From Microbacterium maritypicum (GTDB taxonomy: Bacteria; Actinomycetota; Actinomycetes; Actinomycetales; Microbacteriaceae), in the NCBI RefSeq assembly GCF_008868125.1, contig NZ_WAAQ01000002.1, positions 806,001-870,000 on the forward strand: a DNA stretch of 64,000 nucleotides. The letters are read 5' to 3'. The position numbers and the translations under genes were made by a program. The notes beneath the pieces were generated by a model. That model had not been told where the DNA came from, did not search any database, and worked only from the letters and a program-made list of their open reading frames with translations. Positions 42,973 to 51,153 of the stretch are shown piece by piece. Positions within the stretch are counted from its first letter, which is position 1, and each line of letters starts with the position of its first letter.

Positions 42973-44757
42973 ATGGAAGGCCTCGAAGTAACAGTCCTGC
43001 TCGGACTCACGATTCTCGTCGGAACCCTTATCGCCCCGCGCGTGCGTCTCGCGCTGCCCCTCGTCCTGGTCATCTTCGGGCTGCTGCTGGGCTTCGTGCC
43101 GCAGCTGCGCGAGGTGCAACTGCCACCCGAGACGGTGCTGCTGCTGTTCCTGCCGGTGATGCTCTTCTGGGAGAGCCTCACCACGTCGCTCCGGTCGATC
43201 CGGCGGGACTTCCGCTACATCCTCCCGATGAGCACCGTGCTCGTGGTCGCCTCGGCGTTCGCGGTCGCCGGCATCGGGGTGCTGTTCGGGATGCCGTGGG
43301 AGATCGCCCTCATCCTCGGGGCTGCGGTGGCTCCCCCCGATGCCACGGCCGTCGCCGCCCTCGGGCGCCTGCTGCCGCGCCGCATGTTCATGAAGCTCAA
43401 GGCCGAGAGCCTGACCAACGACGGCACGGCCCTGGTGCTCTACGCGATCGCGGTGTCGCTCGCCCTCGGCGGTCAGATCACCCCGTTGTCGGTCACGCTC
43501 GACGTGCTGCTGTCGTATGTCGGCGGCATCGCCGGGGGCGTCGTGGTCGCCGGCCTCGGCTATCTGTTGCTGCGGCGCACATCGTCGACGATCGTGATCA
43601 ACGTCGCTCTGCTGCTGATCCCGTTCACGGCGTTCCTCGTCGCGGAGATGGTGCATGCCTCCGGCGTGCTCGCGGTCGTCGTGGCCGGACTCATCGTCGC
43701 CTACGTGGCGCCTCGTGTCACGACCGCCTCGTCGCGACGGCAGGCGGATGCGGCCTGGCCGTTCGGCGTCTTCCTGCTCAACGGCGCCCTGTTCGTGCTG
43801 ATCGGCCTCGAGGTGCAGTACGTCGTGCACGAGATCTCGGCGGCGGCGATCGGGCGCCTCGTGCTCCTCACCCTCGCCGTGTGGGTGACGCTGCTGGTCG
43901 TGCGCTATCTGTTCCAACTGCTCAACGTGCTCGTCCAGCGTCCGGCCGGCCCTCGTCCGGCTCCCGGCGCTCGGGCGCGGGCCAGGGTCGTCTCCACGGT
44001 CGCCGGCATGCGCGGTGCCGTGTCACTCGCGATCGCGCTGTCGGTCCCCGCTGCCGTCACCGAGGGCGGGGCCGTCAACGGGCGCGATGAGATCGTGTTC
44101 GTCACCGCCGGTGTCATCCTCCTGAGTCTGCTCGTGCAGGGTCCGCTCCTGCCCGCCATCGTGCGGTGGGCGCGGTTCCCCGTCGATCATGTCGAGGACG
44201 AGGAGTACGAGCTCGCGGAGCGGGCGATCTCCGGGGCGGCGCTCGCCGCGCTCGACGACCTCGCCTCCGAGCACGGCGTCGGGCAGGAGGTGCTCGACCA
44301 CGTGCGGTCCGAGGGGTATCGGATGCTCGAGGTCGCGAACGCCCGCGCCCTGGCCCGCGAGCAGGCTCTGGTCGATGCGGAGGCCGATGCGCTCGACGAG
44401 ATGCTCGGCGAACCCGACCCGCTCGGCGCCGGAACCGCGGGACCGACCCGCCCCGTCGCCCCAGGGGCGGATCAGGACTCCGGCGGCGGCACCGCGCAGA
44501 TCGCGGCGGCCGACGCCACCGACGGCGCGGTGCTGCAGATCATCGCCACTTCGGCGGACGTCGACCTCGCCCAGCGCTCGCCGCTGATCCGCCACGACGA
44601 GCACACGCGACTCAAACTCGCCCTCATCGACCGCAAGCGCGAGGTCCTGCTGGGGCTGCGCGGCTCCGGCACCGTCGATGACATCGTCGTGCGCCGCATC
44701 TCAGCCCGCCTCGACCTCGAGCAGGTGCGCCTGCAGGGGATCGAGGAGTACGACTGA
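42973..44757 (+). CDS. CPA1-family Na+/H+ antiporter
   Basis: 594 residues. About twelve helices occupy residues 1-410. The motifs GAAVAPPDATAVAALGRLL and KLKAESLTNDGTALVLY carry the transport aspartates (PPD and ND) of CPA1 exchangers. A long cytosolic tail (about 415-594) is rich in Glu/Ala and may sense pH or regulate transport. The protein likely expels Na+ in exchange for H+ at the plasma membrane. Translation may be limited by a hairpin over its ribosome site. Confidence 0.9.
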   Translation: MEGLEVTVLLGLTILVGTLIAPRVRLALPLVLVIFGLLLGFVPQLREVQLPPETVLLLFLPVMLFWESLTTSLRSIRRDFRYILPMSTVLVVASAFAVAGIGVLFGMPWEIALILGAAVAPPDATAVAALGRLLPRRMFMKLKAESLTNDGTALVLYAIAVSLALGGQITPLSVTLDVLLSYVGGIAGGVVVAGLGYLLLRRTSSTIVINVALLLIPFTAFLVAEMVHASGVLAVVVAGLIVAYVAPRVTTASSRRQADAAWPFGVFLLNGALFVLIGLEVQYVVHEISAAAIGRLVLLTLAVWVTLLVVRYLFQLLNVLVQRPAGPRPAPGARARARVVSTVAGMRGAVSLAIALSVPAAVTEGGAVNGRDEIVFVTAGVILLSLLVQGPLLPAIVRWARFPVDHVEDEEYELAERAISGAALAALDDLASEHGVGQEVLDHVRSEGYRMLEVANARALAREQALVDAEADALDEMLGEPDPLGAGTAGPTRPVAPGADQDSGGGTAQIAAADATDGAVLQIIATSADVDLAQRSPLIRHDEHTRLKLALIDRKREVLLGLRGSGTVDDIVVRRISARLDLEQVRLQGIEEYD

Positions 44758-44863
44758 ACGTCGGGTTCCGTGTCTGCTGTGACGCCGTGTGACACACGAT
44801 TCCGCGTGCGCGGTGCGCGCTGCCTAACGTATTCGAGTCCCCCCAAGAGAGGAACTCCTTCAC

Positions 44864-45775
44864 ATGTCACGCCGCACCACCTCCATCCTCGCCGCGCTCG
44901 CCGTGGTCCCGCTCTTCGTCGCACTCGCAGGCTGCGCCACGGGATCAGCCGACGCCGGCTCCGGCAGTGACGGATCGTCCGAGGACGAGGTCGTCAAGAT
45001 CGGCGTCGTCGGCAAGGGCGACGAGCAGTGGCCGGCGTTCGTCGATGCCGCAGCCGAAGAGGGGATCACGGTCGAACTGGTCGACTTCGGCTCCTACGAG
45101 CAGCCCAACCCCGCGCTCACCGAGGGAGAGATCGACCTCAACCAGTTCCAGCACATCGTCTACCTCGCCGAGTACAACAACGCCTCGGGCTCCGACCTCA
45201 CCCCGATCGGCTCGACCGCGATCTACCCGCTCGGTCTGTACTCGAAGAAGTACGACGACGTCGACAGCATCCCCGAGGGCGAGACGGTGGCCGTGCCCGA
45301 CGACGCCTCCAACCAGGCGCGTGCGCTGAACGTGCTGCAGCAGGCCGGCCTCGTCGAGCTGAAGAGCGGCGGCACGCCGTACTCCGACCTCGCCGATGTC
45401 GACACCGACAAGTCCAAGGTCAAGGTCACCGCTCTCGAGGCCGCGCTCATCCCGACCTCGCTGCCCGACGTCGCCGCGGCGATCATCAACAACGACTTCG
45501 TGCAGGATGCCGGTCTCACCTTCGAGGACGCGATCGCGCAGGACGACCCCGAAGATGCCAGTGCCCTGCCGTACGTGAACATCTTCGCCGCCCGTGCCGA
45601 AGACGCCGACAACGAGACCTACCTCAAGCTCGTCGAGATCTTCCAGACGAACAGGGCCGTCCAGAAGGGTCTGCTCGAGTCGTCCGGCGGCACCGCGGTG
45701 GCCCTGCAGACGCCGGTGGAGGATCTGGTCGCGTCGCTCGCGAAGGTCCAGAAGGACGCCGACGCGAAGAAGTAG
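44864..45775 (+). CDS. metQ: Methionine ABC transporter binding lipoprotein MetQ
   Basis: 303 residues. A lipoprotein signal ends in the lipobox VALAGC near residue 24. The NlpA/MetQ fold follows: IGVVGKGDEQWPAFVDAA, LVDFGSYEQPNPALTEGEID, NQFQHIVYLAEYN, AVPDDASNQARALNVLQ. It captures D/L-methionine or a related compound at the membrane surface. It comes first in the order Q-N-I; a stem-loop separates it from metN. No SAM riboswitch is recognisable in the 106 bp upstream. Confidence 0.93.
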   Translation: MSRRTTSILAALAVVPLFVALAGCATGSADAGSGSDGSSEDEVVKIGVVGKGDEQWPAFVDAAAEEGITVELVDFGSYEQPNPALTEGEIDLNQFQHIVYLAEYNNASGSDLTPIGSTAIYPLGLYSKKYDDVDSIPEGETVAVPDDASNQARALNVLQQAGLVELKSGGTPYSDLADVDTDKSKVKVTALEAALIPTSLPDVAAAIINNDFVQDAGLTFEDAIAQDDPEDASALPYVNIFAARAEDADNETYLKLVEIFQTNRAVQKGLLESSGGTAVALQTPVEDLVASLAKVQKDADAKK

Positions 45776-45805
45776 GACGCGGGGATTCCCACCCTGTCCG
45801 ATAAG

Positions 45806-45844
45806 GGAGAATCGGGTGGCGCGAAACGCGTCACCCGATTCTTC
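45806..45844 (+). terminator. Stem-loop between metQ and metN
   Basis: GAATCGGGTG (45809-45818) pairs with CACCCGATTC (45832-45841), and GCGCG/CGCG pairing inside leaves an AAA loop: a 15-bp stem, extendable by about three pairs. The tail CTTCGTTCC is only moderately U-rich, and CTTCG can pair alternatively with CGAAG at 45850-45854. It probably attenuates read-through so that MetQ exceeds the membrane components. Confidence 0.75.
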
Positions 45845-45870
45845 GTTCCCGAAGCAGACCGGAGCAGCAC

Positions 45871-46914
45871 ATGTCGATCGTCACCCTGACGAACGTCTCC
45901 AAGACCTACCCGTCCCGCACTCGTGAGGGCGCGGAAGTCGTGGCCGTGGACGACGTCTCCCTCTCGATCGAGAAGGGCGACGTCTTCGGCATCATCGGAT
46001 ACTCCGGCGCGGGCAAGTCGACCCTCGTCCGCCTCATCAACGCGTTGGAGCCCGCCACGAGCGGCACCATCACGGTCGACGGCGTCGACATCACCGCGCT
46101 CAAGGAGAGCGAGCTGCGCGCGGTCCGCGGGGGGATCGGCATGATCTTCCAGCAGTTCAACCTGTTCTCCTCCCGCACCGTCAAGGCCAACATCGCCTAC
46201 CCGCTCAAGCTCGCAGGCTGGTCCAAGGCGGATATCGAGACGCGGGTGGCCGAGCTGCTCAGCTTCGTCGGCCTCGCCGACAAGGCGAAGGCGTATCCCG
46301 AGCAGCTCTCCGGCGGGCAGAAGCAGCGCGTCGGCATCGCCCGCGCACTCGCCACCGGGCCCGCGATCCTGCTCGCGGACGAGGCCACCAGCGCCCTCGA
46401 CCCCCAGACCACTCACGAGGTGCTCGATCTGCTCCAGCGGGTCAACAAGGAGCAGGGTGTCACGATCGTCGTCATCACGCACGAGATGGATGTGATCCAG
46501 ACGATCGCCACCAAGGTGGCCGTGATGGAGAACGGCCGTGTGATCGAGCAGGGTGATGTGTTCGACGTCTTCTCGTCACCGCAGAACCCGGCGTCGCAGC
46601 GCTTCGTCGGAACGGTGGTGAAGGGCGTGCCCTCGCCGTCCGAGCGTTCCGTCCTGCGCGAGCGGCATCAGGGCCGCCTCGTCACGTTCTCCTTCCGCGA
46701 CGGTGACTCCTCACAGGCGCAGGTATTCCTCGATCTCGCCGGTGCCGGGCTCGACTTCGAGCTCGTGTACGGAGGGATCAACGACATCCGCGGACGGGCC
46801 TTCGGGCACCTCACCCTCGCCATCCGCGGCGAGGACGCCGTGATCGATCGCGCTCTCGCGAACATCGCCGAACGTGTCGAAGTGACCGAGATCGCCGGAG
46901 AGGAGGCGCGCTGA
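45871..46914 (+). CDS. metN: Methionine ABC transporter ATPase MetN
   Basis: 347 residues. Walker A is GYSGAGKSTLVR (about 43-54), the signature is LSGGQKQRVGIARALA, and Walker B is ILLADEATSALDP. The C-terminal NIL domain (about 268-345, with VTFSFRDGDSSQAQVFLDL) is the methionine-sensing regulatory domain of MetN. It overlaps metI by one base (TGATG). It hydrolyses ATP to drive import through MetI. Confidence 0.95.
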   Translation: MSIVTLTNVSKTYPSRTREGAEVVAVDDVSLSIEKGDVFGIIGYSGAGKSTLVRLINALEPATSGTITVDGVDITALKESELRAVRGGIGMIFQQFNLFSSRTVKANIAYPLKLAGWSKADIETRVAELLSFVGLADKAKAYPEQLSGGQKQRVGIARALATGPAILLADEATSALDPQTTHEVLDLLQRVNKEQGVTIVVITHEMDVIQTIATKVAVMENGRVIEQGDVFDVFSSPQNPASQRFVGTVVKGVPSPSERSVLRERHQGRLVTFSFRDGDSSQAQVFLDLAGAGLDFELVYGGINDIRGRAFGHLTLAIRGEDAVIDRALANIAERVEVTEIAGEEAR

Positions 46915-47573
46915 TGGACCGCCTGAACGAACTGTGGCCCGAGCTGTGGAAGGCCGCACTCGAGACGCTCTACATGACGACGTTCGCGCTCGTCCTCGGC
47001 GGCATCCTCGGCCTGGCGATCGGCGTCATCCTCTACGTCACCCGTCCCGGCGGGCTCGCGCAGAACAAGCCGGTCGCGTTGATCGCCAACCTCGGGGTGA
47101 ACTTCTTCCGCCCGATCCCCTTCGTCCTCTTCGTGGCCGTCGCGCAGCCGTTCGCCCGTGTGGTGGTCGGCACCGGGATCGGAACCACCGCCGGAGCGTT
47201 CATGATCGCTCTCGCCGCCGCGTTCGCGATCGGTCGCATCGTCGAGCAGCACCTCGTCTCGGTCCCACCCGGCGTGATCGAAGCCGCGCGCGCGATGGGC
47301 GCCGGCCCCTGGCGCATCCTCTTCACCGTGGCCATCCCCGAGTCGCTGGGACCGCTGATCCTCGGCTACACGTTCATCGTGGTCGCGCTCATCGATATGA
47401 CGGCGATGGCCGGTCTGATCGGCGGAGGCGGTCTCGGCGCGTTCGCGCAGATCTACGGATTCCGGCAGTTCGAGCCGGTCGTGATGTGGACGGCGATCGT
47501 CCTGATCGTGGTGTTCGTGCACCTCGTGCAGATGCTCGGAACGCGCCTGGCCCGCAAAGTCATGCGCCGCTGA
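46914..47573 (+). CDS. metI: Methionine ABC transporter permease MetI
   Basis: 219 residues, about five helices. The ATPase-coupling loop is EAARAMGAGPWRILFTVAIPE (residues about 122-141, last residue dropped), and AGLIGGGGLGAFAQIYGF is typical of MetI. It forms a homodimer with the MetN dimer. It is coupled to metN. Its 3' end overlaps the convergent pseudouridine synthase gene by 14 bases. Confidence 0.94.
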   Translation: MDRLNELWPELWKAALETLYMTTFALVLGGILGLAIGVILYVTRPGGLAQNKPVALIANLGVNFFRPIPFVLFVAVAQPFARVVVGTGIGTTAGAFMIALAAAFAIGRIVEQHLVSVPPGVIEAARAMGAGPWRILFTVAIPESLGPLILGYTFIVVALIDMTAMAGLIGGGGLGAFAQIYGFRQFEPVVMWTAIVLIVVFVHLVQMLGTRLARKVMRR

Positions 47574-48519
47574 CGGGATCTTCGCTGACGGGATCCTCGC
47601 CGGCGGGCGCGTGCTGCAGCGTGCGCCGCGTGGTGAACACCCGCTCCTCGCGGCTCAGCGGATCGACGAACCGCAGCTCCCGCGCGAGCAGTTGCAGGGG
47701 ACGGTCGAAATCGTCGGGCAGGTCCTCGAGCAGCTCGGGGTAGAACCTGTCGTTGAGGATGCCGATGCCGAGGGCGGCGAGGTGCACGCGCAGCTGGTGC
47801 ATCTTGCCGCTGTGCGGTCTGAGCAGGGTGTGCACCACGCGATCGTCGCTGCTGATCAGCGCGATCAGCGTCTCGGCGTTCGGCTCCCTGGTGTCGTCGA
47901 CCTCCACCCGCACCTGGGCCCGCGGCTTCTCGATGTGGTTGCGATACACGAGGGGGAACGAGGGCAACTCGCCGCCCTCGGGGAGTGCGGAGACCGCCTC
48001 GTAGACCTTCTGCACCTGCCGGTTCTCGAACATCAACTGGTAGGCACCGCGGGTCGCCGGCCGTGTCGAGAACATCAGCAGCCCGGCGGTCGCACGGTCC
48101 AGGCGGTGGATCGGCGCCAGGTCGGGATTGTCGAGGAGATTGCGCAAGCGCACCAGCGCCGAGTTCTGCAGGAACTTGCCGCCGGGAGTCGTCGGCAGGA
48201 AATGCGGCTTGTCGACGACCACGAGATGCTCGTCCTGGTGCAGGACCTCGATCTCGAAGGGGATCCGCGTCTCGACAGCGGGTTCGCGGTAGTACCAGAC
48301 GAATTCGACGCTGCCCAGCGGGGCGTCGCGAGGGACGGGGGAGCCGTCGGCACGCACGATCTCGCCGCGGTCGAACCGCGCGAGCAGACGCTCGGGATCC
48401 ATGTGGAAGAAGCGCTCGACCATGTAGGCCGCGGCGGTGGGCCATGGCCCGGTCAGCGGCACGTGCAGTCGTGTGGCTCCCACGCCGTCGCGCACAGGGA
48501 GGGGAGAGGGCATGCCCAT
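47560..48519 (-). CDS. RluA-family RNA pseudouridine synthase
   Basis: 319 residues. The catalytic aspartate is in the motif IHRLDRATAGLLMF (about 137-150). VVDKPHFLPTTPGGKF and LLRPHSGKMHQLRVHLAALG are conserved family blocks. These enzymes isomerise uridine in rRNA or tRNA; the target base cannot be inferred. The N-terminal 80 residues resemble an S4-like region in which RNA binding is expected. The C-terminus SEDPVSEDPVSGA comes from a short duplicated sequence at 47572-47600. Confidence 0.88.
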   Translation of the reverse strand: MGMPSPLPVRDGVGATRLHVPLTGPWPTAAAYMVERFFHMDPERLLARFDRGEIVRADGSPVPRDAPLGSVEFVWYYREPAVETRIPFEIEVLHQDEHLVVVDKPHFLPTTPGGKFLQNSALVRLRNLLDNPDLAPIHRLDRATAGLLMFSTRPATRGAYQLMFENRQVQKVYEAVSALPEGGELPSFPLVYRNHIEKPRAQVRVEVDDTREPNAETLIALISSDDRVVHTLLRPHSGKMHQLRVHLAALGIGILNDRFYPELLEDLPDDFDRPLQLLARELRFVDPLSREERVFTTRRTLQHAPAGEDPVSEDPVSGA

Positions 48520-48532
48520 CAGATGCGGCCGG

Positions 48533-49027
48533 TCACGAGTCGAAGCTCAGACTCAGCTTGCGCAGCAGTCCCGCGAGGCGATCCCGATCCGAGCGGGAGA
48601 GGGCCTGCAGCAGGTCCGCTTCCACGTCGACCAGACGCGTGATGGCGGCATCCACACGGATGCGGCCGTCGTCGGTGAGCGTCACCAGCACACTGCGGCC
48701 GTCACCGGGGTCTGCCTCGCGACGCACGAAGCGCCGTCCGACGAGACGGTCGATCCGGTTGGTCATGGTGCCGCTGGACACCAGTGTCTGCTGCAGCAGC
48801 TGCTTGGGGGAGAGCTGGAACGGCGCGCCGGCCCTGCGCAGCGCCGACAGCACATCCCACTCCCAGTGCTCCAGATCGCTGCGACGGAACACATCACGGC
48901 GGGCGCGGTCGAGGTGTCGCGACAGACGATCCATCCGGGACAGGACCTCGAGGGGCGAGAAGTCGAGGTCGGGGCGCTGGGTGTTCCACGCGCCCACGAT
49001 CCGGTCGACCTCATCCGCCTCGCTCAT
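48533..49027 (-). CDS. MarR-family regulator
   Basis: 164 residues. The winged helix-turn-helix lies at about 65-125: PKQLLQQTLVSSGTMTNRID then the wing RREADPGDGRSVLVTLTDDG, exactly the MarR DPGDGR pattern. Dimerisation helices flank it. It lies 13 bp upstream of the pseudouridine synthase on the same strand and 7 bp after the GNAT gene. The ligand and target genes are unknown. Confidence 0.88.
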   Translation of the reverse strand: MSEADEVDRIVGAWNTQRPDLDFSPLEVLSRMDRLSRHLDRARRDVFRRSDLEHWEWDVLSALRRAGAPFQLSPKQLLQQTLVSSGTMTNRIDRLVGRRFVRREADPGDGRSVLVTLTDDGRIRVDAAITRLVDVEADLLQALSRSDRDRLAGLLRKLSLSFDS

Positions 49028-49034
49028 CCGCCCA

Positions 49035-49532
49035 TTATCCCGTGTGCGAGTCGGCGATCACGGACGCCGCGGGCAGATCGAGTGTCATGAAGGTGCTGTA
49101 CGGGTCGGCGGCGTAGCCCCCGAACGGTCCGCATTCACGGAAGCCGACCGCGTGGTACAGGGCCCGTGCCGGGGCGAAGAAGTCGGCACTCCCGGTCTCC
49201 AGGGAGATCCGACGGATGCCGCGGGCCTCGGCATCCGTCAGGAGGAAGCCGAGCATCGCACGTCCGAGGCCGCGCCCGCGCAGAGCGGGGTCGGTGCGCA
49301 TCGACTTGATCTCCTCGTGTGCGTCCTCGACCGCCGCCAGCGCTCCGGTGGACACGGGGCGGCCGTCGAGGTGACCGGCGAACAGCCGCACACCAGGGGC
49401 GAGCAGACGCTCGAACACCAGGGCGTGACGACTCTCCGCCGGTGCCGTGTGCTCCATCTCCGCATGATGGGCGACCAGGAACTCGGCGAGGGCGGGGCTC
49501 GCGGTCTCCACCCGTTCGATCACGATGCTCAT
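49035..49532 (-). CDS. GNAT-family N-acetyltransferase
   Basis: 165 residues. The acetyl-CoA motif A is SMRTDPALRGRGLGRAMLGF (about 95-114), followed by GIRRISLETGS and ALYHAVGFRECGPFGGY, typical of small-molecule or protein-N-terminal acetyltransferases of this type. The ATG at 49532 was chosen because upstream sequence reads into the tRNA promoter region. The acceptor substrate is unknown. Confidence 0.86.
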   Translation of the reverse strand: MSIVIERVETASPALAEFLVAHHAEMEHTAPAESRHALVFERLLAPGVRLFAGHLDGRPVSTGALAAVEDAHEEIKSMRTDPALRGRGLGRAMLGFLLTDAEARGIRRISLETGSADFFAPARALYHAVGFRECGPFGGYAADPYSTFMTLDLPAASVIADSHTG

Positions 49533-49643
49533 CTCGTCAGCATCCCAGAGCCGTGTTTCGGCGGGATGACGAGCGGTGGTGTCAGCGGATGCGGGGCCGG
49601 AGCATGGCAGACTTGTCCCCGCGGCGTCCTCGGGGCGGCGCGG

Positions 49644-49715
49644 TCCGCCGTGGTGTAATGGCAGCACGACAGCCTTTGGAGCTGTTAGGTCTAGGTTCGA
49701 GTCCTGGCGGCGGAG
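49644..49715 (+). tRNA. tRNA-Gln (anticodon TTG)
   Basis: The acceptor stem TCCGCCG (49644-49650) pairs with CGGCGGA (49708-49714); discriminator G is at 49715. The anticodon stem ACAGC/GCTGT encloses loop CTTTGGA with anticodon TTG (49676-49678). The T-arm is CTAGG-TTCGAGT-CCTGG. CCA is not encoded. The start codon of glmU begins two bases after the discriminator. Confidence 0.95.
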
Positions 49716-49716
49716 C

Positions 49717-51147
49717 ATGACTGGGAACAATCTCGCCATCATCGTCCTCGCCGCAGGCCAGGGCACCCGCATGAAGTCGCGCCTGCCGAAGGTGCTGCAC
49801 CCGATCAGCGGTCGTCCGCTGGTGGGTCACGTCCTCACCACGGCGGGGCGGCTGCAGGCCGCGCACGTCGAGGTGGTCGTGCGACACGAGCGCGACCAGG
49901 TGGTCGCAGCTCTCCAGGCCGACTACCCGGATGCGGTGTTCGTCGACCAGGACGACATCCCCGGAACCGGACGTGCAGTGCAGGTGGCTGTGGATGCTCT
50001 CCCCGCCGACTTCGACGGCGACGTGCTCGTGCTCTCGGGCGACTGCCCGCTGGCCGATGCCGACACCCTCTCCGCCTTCCTCGCGGAGCACCGCGCCTCG
50101 GGCGCTCCGGCCACGCTGATGACGGCGCTGGTCGACGATCCGACCGGCTACGGACGCGTCGTGCGCGATGCCGACGGCGGCGTCGATCGCATCGTGGAGC
50201 AGAAGGACGCCAACGCCGAAGAGGCCGCCGTTCGCGAGATCAACGCCGGGATGTACGTGTTCCGTGCCGCGACGCTTCGGGACTACCTGCCCAGGGTCGG
50301 CGTCGACAACGCTCAGGGCGAGATGTACCTGACCGACGTCCCCGGCCTGCTGCGCCGCGACGGCGACCGGGTGGCGGCATCGGTCGTCTCCGACATCTCG
50401 GTGACCTTCGGTGTCAACGACCGTGCACAGCTGGCCGAGGTCGGTCGTCTGCTCAACCAGCGCATCGTGCGCCGCTGGCAGCTCGAGGGCGTCACCGTGA
50501 TCGACCCGACCACCACCTGGATCGATGACGACGCGACGCTCGCGCCCGACGTCACGATCCTCCCGAACACGCAGATCCTGCGGGCCACGACGATCGCCTC
50601 TGGCGCCGTCATCGGTCCGGACACGACTCTGGTCGACTGCGAGGTCGGCGAGGATGCGATCGTCCGCCGCACCGACGCCACTCTCGCGGTGATCGGCGCC
50701 GAGGCCACGGTGGGCCCGTTCTCGTTCCTCCGCCCCGGCACTGTGCTGGGCGCCAAGGGCAAGATCGGCGCCTACGTCGAGACCAAGAACGCCGAGATCG
50801 GCGAAGGCAGCAAGGTGCCCCACCTCTCGTACGTGGGCGACGCCACGATCGGGCGCGGCGTGAACCTCGGCGCGAGCACGATCACCGCAAACTACGACGA
50901 CGTGAACAAGCACCGCACCGAGATCGGCGACGAGGTGCACACCGGGTCGCACACGGTGCTCGTCGCGCCCGTTAGGCTGGGAGCCGGTGCGAAGACCGGT
51001 GCAGGCGCCGTCGTCCGCAAGGACGTCCCCGCCGGCGCTCTGGCCATGAGCGTCGCGCCCCAGCGCAACATCGAGGGCTGGGTCGAGAAGAACAGAGCAG
51101 GGACGGGCGCGGCGGATGCTGCGTCCCGCGAGAATTCGGCGGAATAG
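49717..51147 (+). CDS. glmU: GlmU, UDP-GlcNAc pyrophosphorylase / GlcN-1-P acetyltransferase
   Basis: 476 residues. The N-terminal uridylyltransferase has LAAGQGTRMKSRLPKVLH (about 11-28) and LVLSGDCPLAD. The C-terminal left-handed beta-helix has VGPFSFLRPGTVLG, PHLSYVGDATIGRGVNLGAS and ITANYD. GlmU makes UDP-GlcNAc for peptidoglycan. The ATG at 49717 is the only start fitting the family N-terminus. It lies one base after the mature tRNA-Gln 3' end, so there is no separate leader or ribosome site. prs follows after 6 bp. Confidence 0.96.
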   Translation: MTGNNLAIIVLAAGQGTRMKSRLPKVLHPISGRPLVGHVLTTAGRLQAAHVEVVVRHERDQVVAALQADYPDAVFVDQDDIPGTGRAVQVAVDALPADFDGDVLVLSGDCPLADADTLSAFLAEHRASGAPATLMTALVDDPTGYGRVVRDADGGVDRIVEQKDANAEEAAVREINAGMYVFRAATLRDYLPRVGVDNAQGEMYLTDVPGLLRRDGDRVAASVVSDISVTFGVNDRAQLAEVGRLLNQRIVRRWQLEGVTVIDPTTTWIDDDATLAPDVTILPNTQILRATTIASGAVIGPDTTLVDCEVGEDAIVRRTDATLAVIGAEATVGPFSFLRPGTVLGAKGKIGAYVETKNAEIGEGSKVPHLSYVGDATIGRGVNLGASTITANYDDVNKHRTEIGDEVHTGSHTVLVAPVRLGAGAKTGAGAVVRKDVPAGALAMSVAPQRNIEGWVEKNRAGTGAADAASRENSAE

Positions 51148-51153
51148 GCGGAC

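Noticed and set aside
44758..44863. SAM riboswitch upstream of metQ
   Set aside because: At 106 bp the leader is short and I see no four-way-junction pairing or conserved SAM-I core.
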